Shown: positions 58,175 to 61,286 of the stretch, one piece after another
How the letters are laid out: every line of letters begins with the position of its first letter
How positions within the stretch are numbered: the first letter of the stretch is position 1
Assembly (NCBI GenBank): GCA_945285405.1
Contig: CALYQJ010000010.1
Coordinates: forward strand, 1-61,286
Direction: 5' to 3'
DNA: 61,286 nt
Source: an uncultured Lactobacillaceae bacterium
GTDB taxonomy: Bacteria > Bacillota > Bacilli > Lactobacillales > Lactobacillaceae
Made by a program: the position numbers and the translations under genes
The notes under the pieces: model-generated
What the model saw: only the letters and a program-made list of their open reading frames with translations
Database searches by the model: none
Told to the model about the DNA's origin: nothing

Positions 58175-59689
58175 CTATGAAGTAATTTTTTTAGTAAATT
58201 CTTGTTTAAGAGTTTGGTACAAATTAAAGTATTCCGCCTCTGTAGCATCAAGATTCCAATTGATTATTACTTTATTTTGTAGTTCGTTTTCATCATAAAG
58301 AGCGGATAAACTTGCAAGAGTAGTAATAATTACGTCGACATTTCGGAGATCACCACTTTCTGGGACGATTTGTACAAAAGAAAGATCACCCAAAAAAGTC
58401 ATCATATCACGTGTAATCAGATCGCTACTTTCTAAAACTAACTTAATTTTTACGGTTTCATTAGCTTTAAAGTAGCGTAAATAAGGAATTAATAATGAGG
58501 AAACTTCATTAATAATTTTTTCGGTAGGTTGTAAGTATGGTTGAAACTCGGCGTTTTTCACTTTTTGGTTGATGAATTTTTTAACCAATTGTTTAATGAT
58601 TGAATTTTGATAATTAATTCCAGATTCATCTTCATAAAAATCATTAAATTGGGGATAGTCGCCGTTCATCACGTAATAAGAGAAGAAAACTCGCATAAGG
58701 TTAGCTTGTAATCCAGTGTTTTGAACTAGAAATTGATCATCACTTTGATTAATCAAATGTTTATTTACATCGTTCATGAAATCTTGAGTAAGATACCAAA
58801 CCGGACTTTTTTGTTGCGCTTGAGCTTTGTAAATTTTACTTGAAAAATTATCGCCAGTAGTTGGAAAGATAATAGATTGTAACCGATAAAAATCAAAAAA
58901 TTTATATTCGGTAATTAGTTGACTTGGATCTAATCGGGGGAAAGTAGCTGTCGTAAATACTTCTTGATTGTCAAATAATTGGGTTAGGTCGGGAAAAATT
59001 TCATCAAATTTATTCATGCCGTTAACATAATACCCATCAATAATTCGAATTCGACAAATGGTCCAAAATAAAATTGTACGAATAGTTACTATAGGGTCAT
59101 TTAGTTCACTTTTTTCTAGTTTAAGTTTTTTAGCAACTTCGTAGTAATGAATATTTTCAAAAGGCCATTCAATGCCACGATAGCTGAGCCAATAAAAACA
59201 GTAAAAGAAAAAGCGAATATTTTTTTCGTCGCCTATAAATCCAAGTTCATTATAAGAAATCTTAAGCTTATATTTAGCTAGAAGTAACTTTAAAGAAGCA
59301 TTTTTACGTAACAGAGTTGAGCGTGAAATATAATGTTCATCGCAAAATTTTTCTACATTGATATTGTTACCTGATTGAAAAACATAGTCAATAAATTGAA
59401 AAACTGGTGAACGTTTAAGTAAGAATAATCGATACATGTCAATTGACAAAGGAATTTTCTTACTGCTCATAATTTTTTTTCGATTTAGGTCTTTTAAGTC
59501 AGCATCAGGAAAATTTTGAATATCTTCTAATAATTCTTGGAGAATATTATAAGTTTGTTGGTAACTGATCTTCATTTCGTTGGCAATATCAATAATTGTA
59601 TAACTAGACCCTTCAAAGGATTTAAGAATACGAAACATAATGAATTTTTGATATTCTGCTTTTTCTAAGATAGTTTTTTCAAATAACAT
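58175..59689 (-). CDS. Mga-family transcriptional regulator
   Basis: 504 residues. Helix-turn-helix at the N-terminus (about 25-70: TIIDIANEMKISYQQTYNILQELL) and a second HTH-like region (about 95-140, HYISRSTLLRKNASL), a helical PRD-like middle and a C-terminal PTS EIIB-like domain. This is the build of Mga/AtxA-type virulence and surface-protein regulators. It converges on the WxL array, which makes it a candidate regulator of those genes. AAAGGACC precedes the ATG. Confidence 0.88.
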   Translation of the reverse strand: MLFEKTILEKAEYQKFIMFRILKSFEGSSYTIIDIANEMKISYQQTYNILQELLEDIQNFPDADLKDLNRKKIMSSKKIPLSIDMYRLFLLKRSPVFQFIDYVFQSGNNINVEKFCDEHYISRSTLLRKNASLKLLLAKYKLKISYNELGFIGDEKNIRFFFYCFYWLSYRGIEWPFENIHYYEVAKKLKLEKSELNDPIVTIRTILFWTICRIRIIDGYYVNGMNKFDEIFPDLTQLFDNQEVFTTATFPRLDPSQLITEYKFFDFYRLQSIIFPTTGDNFSSKIYKAQAQQKSPVWYLTQDFMNDVNKHLINQSDDQFLVQNTGLQANLMRVFFSYYVMNGDYPQFNDFYEDESGINYQNSIIKQLVKKFINQKVKNAEFQPYLQPTEKIINEVSSLLIPYLRYFKANETVKIKLVLESSDLITRDMMTFLGDLSFVQIVPESGDLRNVDVIITTLASLSALYDENELQNKVIINWNLDATEAEYFNLYQTLKQEFTKKITS

Positions 59690-59836
59690 ACATAAAAGGT
59701 CCTTTATAACTTAAGATCAGTTAAAATAATTTATAAATAAAATTTGCCAAATTTAGACATATTTTACTTTGTGTCATAATTTTAAAATATTTTTTTGAAT
59801 TATGAAATTAAGAATCAAAATAACTCATTTATTTTT

Positions 59837-59856
59837 TTGCAAATATGTTGCAAATA
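59837..59856. repeat. Direct repeat in the mga-serS intergenic region
   Basis: TTGCAAATA occurs twice, at 59837-59845 and 59848-59856, 11 bp apart, which is close to one helical turn. It could be a binding site for a regulator of mga or serS. Confidence 0.4.
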
Positions 59857-59864
59857 GTACCTTT

Positions 59865-59895
59865 TTGACCATAATTAAAATAAATAAAGTAATAT
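59865..59895 (+). promoter_or_regulatory. Probable promoter of serS
   Basis: TTGACC (59865-59870) and TAATAT (59890-59895) are separated by 19 bp. No T-box leader fits in the remaining space before serS. Confidence 0.45.
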
Positions 59896-59930
59896 ACTAT
59901 TAGCTAATAAATATGAATGGAGATTTGACT

Positions 59931-61229
59931 TTGCTTGATATTAAAGTAATTAGAGAAAAACCAGAATGGGTAAAAAATAAATTAAAATGGCGAGGCGTTA
60001 ATTCACAAGAAATTGATGATTTGTTAGATATTGATCAAAAACGTCGTGAACTACTAGTCAAATCAGAAAGCCTAAAAGCTCAACGTAATGAAGTAAGTGA
60101 TCAAATCGCTCAGAAAAAGCGAAATCACGAGTCTGCTGATGATCAAATTTCTCAAATGCGAGAAGTTGGTTCTCAAATAAAAGCTTTAGATCAGCAATTA
60201 ACGGAACTTACTAAAAAGTATGAGTATATTATGGTGCGCTTACCTAACATTCCAGCTGACGATGTTCCAATGAGTCTCGATGAAAACGATGCAAAGGAAA
60301 TGCGAGTTTGGCATGAAAAAACCAGTTTTTCATTTAAGCCTCAGGCCCATTATGATCTTGGAGAAAAGTTGGGAATTTTAGATTTTAGTCGTGCAGCAAA
60401 AGTTTCCGGTTCTCGCTTTGTTTATTACTGTGGTTTGGGTTCTCAACTTGAACGTGCTTTGATTAATTTAATGCTTGATGAACACCAAAAAGAAGGATAT
60501 CAAGAAATGCAGGTACCTTATTTGGTAAATGATGAATCTATGTATGGTACGGGACAATTTCCTAAATTTAAGGAAGATACTTATACGATTATTAATGAAG
60601 ATGAAGATTTAACACTTATTCCAACTGCGGAAGTACCTTTGACAAATTATTATCGTGGAGAAATTCTTCCTGTTGATAAGTTACCAATATATGTTACGGC
60701 ATTTAGTCCAGCATTTCGTTCAGAAGCAGGTAGTGCTGGACGTGATACACGGGGCTTAATTAGAATGCATCAATTTCATAAGGTAGAAATGGTAAAGTAT
60801 GTTCGACCGGAAAATTCTTGGGACGAGTTAGAAAAAATGACCAATAATGCTGAACATATTTTACAACTTCTAAAATTACCTTATCGAGTAATTACTTTAG
60901 CTTCCGGAGATGCAAGTTTTACTTCGGCTAAAACTTATGATTTAGAAGTATGGATGCCAGCTCAAGATACTTATCGTGAAGTTTCAAGTTGTTCTAATTG
61001 TACTGACTTTCAAGCTCGGCGGGCTCAAATTCGTTTTCGCGATGAAAATGGCAAGATTAAATTAGTGCACACCTTGAATGGGTCAGGTTTAGCAGTTGGT
61101 CGAATTGTAGCGGCAATTTTAGAAAATTATCAAAATGAAGATGGAACTGTAAACATCCCAGAAGTATTAGTTCCATATTTGCATGGAGTTACTAAAATAA
61201 CGGCTAATCCGAAATTTATTAAACCCTAA
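59931..61229 (+). CDS. serS: Seryl-tRNA synthetase
   Basis: 432 residues, class II aminoacyl-tRNA synthetase that charges tRNA-Ser. TTG 59931 is chosen because it gives the usual [17 protein letters not shown] start with GGAG upstream; the in-frame ATG at 59913 is an alternative. Long antiparallel coiled-coil arm (about 30-100), motif 2 [18 protein letters not shown], and motif 3 [10 protein letters not shown] are visible. Confidence 0.96.
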   Translation: MLDIKVIREKPEWVKNKLKWRGVNSQEIDDLLDIDQKRRELLVKSESLKAQRNEVSDQIAQKKRNHESADDQISQMREVGSQIKALDQQLTELTKKYEYIMVRLPNIPADDVPMSLDENDAKEMRVWHEKTSFSFKPQAHYDLGEKLGILDFSRAAKVSGSRFVYYCGLGSQLERALINLMLDEHQKEGYQEMQVPYLVNDESMYGTGQFPKFKEDTYTIINEDEDLTLIPTAEVPLTNYYRGEILPVDKLPIYVTAFSPAFRSEAGSAGRDTRGLIRMHQFHKVEMVKYVRPENSWDELEKMTNNAEHILQLLKLPYRVITLASGDASFTSAKTYDLEVWMPAQDTYREVSSCSNCTDFQARRAQIRFRDENGKIKLVHTLNGSGLAVGRIVAAILENYQNEDGTVNIPEVLVPYLHGVTKITANPKFIKP

Positions 61230-61247
61230 AGTTTTTCGAATTTTATA

Positions 61248-61277
61248 TTTACAAAGAGGAGCGGGATGGTATATAAT
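61248..61277 (+). promoter_or_regulatory. Strong promoter at the right edge
   Basis: TTTACA, 18-bp spacer and perfect TATAAT (61272-61277), running off the window. It may drive a gene or stable RNA just beyond the edge. Confidence 0.6.
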
Positions 61278-61286
61278 TAGGAACGT

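Noticed and set aside
59690-59930. Possible T-box leader before serS
   Set aside because: No T-box core motif or terminator is visible, and the promoter lies too close to the start codon.

Overview
The window is an ordinary chromosomal segment of a low-GC Gram-positive bacterium, most likely a member of the Lactobacillaceae. The evidence is strong AT richness, frequent TTG starts behind good Shine-Dalgarno (SD) sequences, WxL/DUF916 surface-protein clusters, an L-2-hydroxyisocaproate-type dehydrogenase, PepC, LuxS, a Kup potassium transporter, a Mga-type regulator, and CIRCE and CtsR heat-shock operators. The exact genus cannot be fixed from sequence alone. I see no rRNA, tRNA, insertion sequence, prophage or CRISPR array.

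Layout. (1) 1-7.4 kb: the end of an unidentified gene; an aldo/keto reductase divergent from a LysR regulator; a BMP-type lipoprotein; a tyrosine phosphatase; and an ABC-2 exporter locus (ATPase, permease interrupted by an in-frame stop, TetR) with two palindromic operators around its promoter, followed by a DUF985 cupin. (2) 7.4-12.8 kb: a minus-strand sugar locus (LacI regulator, MFS transporter, large putative glycosidase, GH29 fucosidase) with a perfect 22-bp palindrome. (3) 13-20.5 kb: an alpha/beta hydrolase; an RpiR / GH1 6-phospho-beta-glucosidase / PTS EIIC operon; a membrane protein; a 14-TM drug exporter; and a small CsbD stress protein. (4) 20.6-31.6 kb, cell-surface block: sortase A, a small secreted protein, a divergent GH65-like protein with altered active-site residues, a small LPxTG-type protein, a WxL protein with its DUF916/DUF3324 partner, two TcaA-like membrane proteins, and an NlpC/P60 hydrolase with a WalR-type box. 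(5) 31.7-51.2 kb, mostly housekeeping: UPF0173 hydrolase, rplM-rpsI with an L13 leader-like 5' UTR, a CDF metal exporter with a long structured leader, a GH25 lysozyme, an aminotransferase operon, signal peptidase, kup, pepC, GNAT-rpiA, groES-groEL, ldh/hicDH-like, clpP, glmS and luxS. (6) 51.3-59.7 kb: three consecutive WxL + DUF916 pairs followed by a convergent Mga-family regulator. (7) serS and a strong promoter at the right edge.

The most interesting content is the WxL system. Four WxL proteins and four DUF916/DUF3324 partners fall into two sequence types that match pairwise: two WxL proteins with a true first W-x-L motif sit beside type-I partners, and two with W-x-V sit beside type-II partners. 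This suggests cognate, co-evolved surface complexes. Other points worth a look are the GH65 homologue lacking the expected catalytic acid, the nonsense-interrupted ABC permease, a probable leaderless DUF916 gene, the CDF leader RNA, and several well-formed regulatory sites (TetR, LacI, LysR, WalR, CtsR, HrcA).
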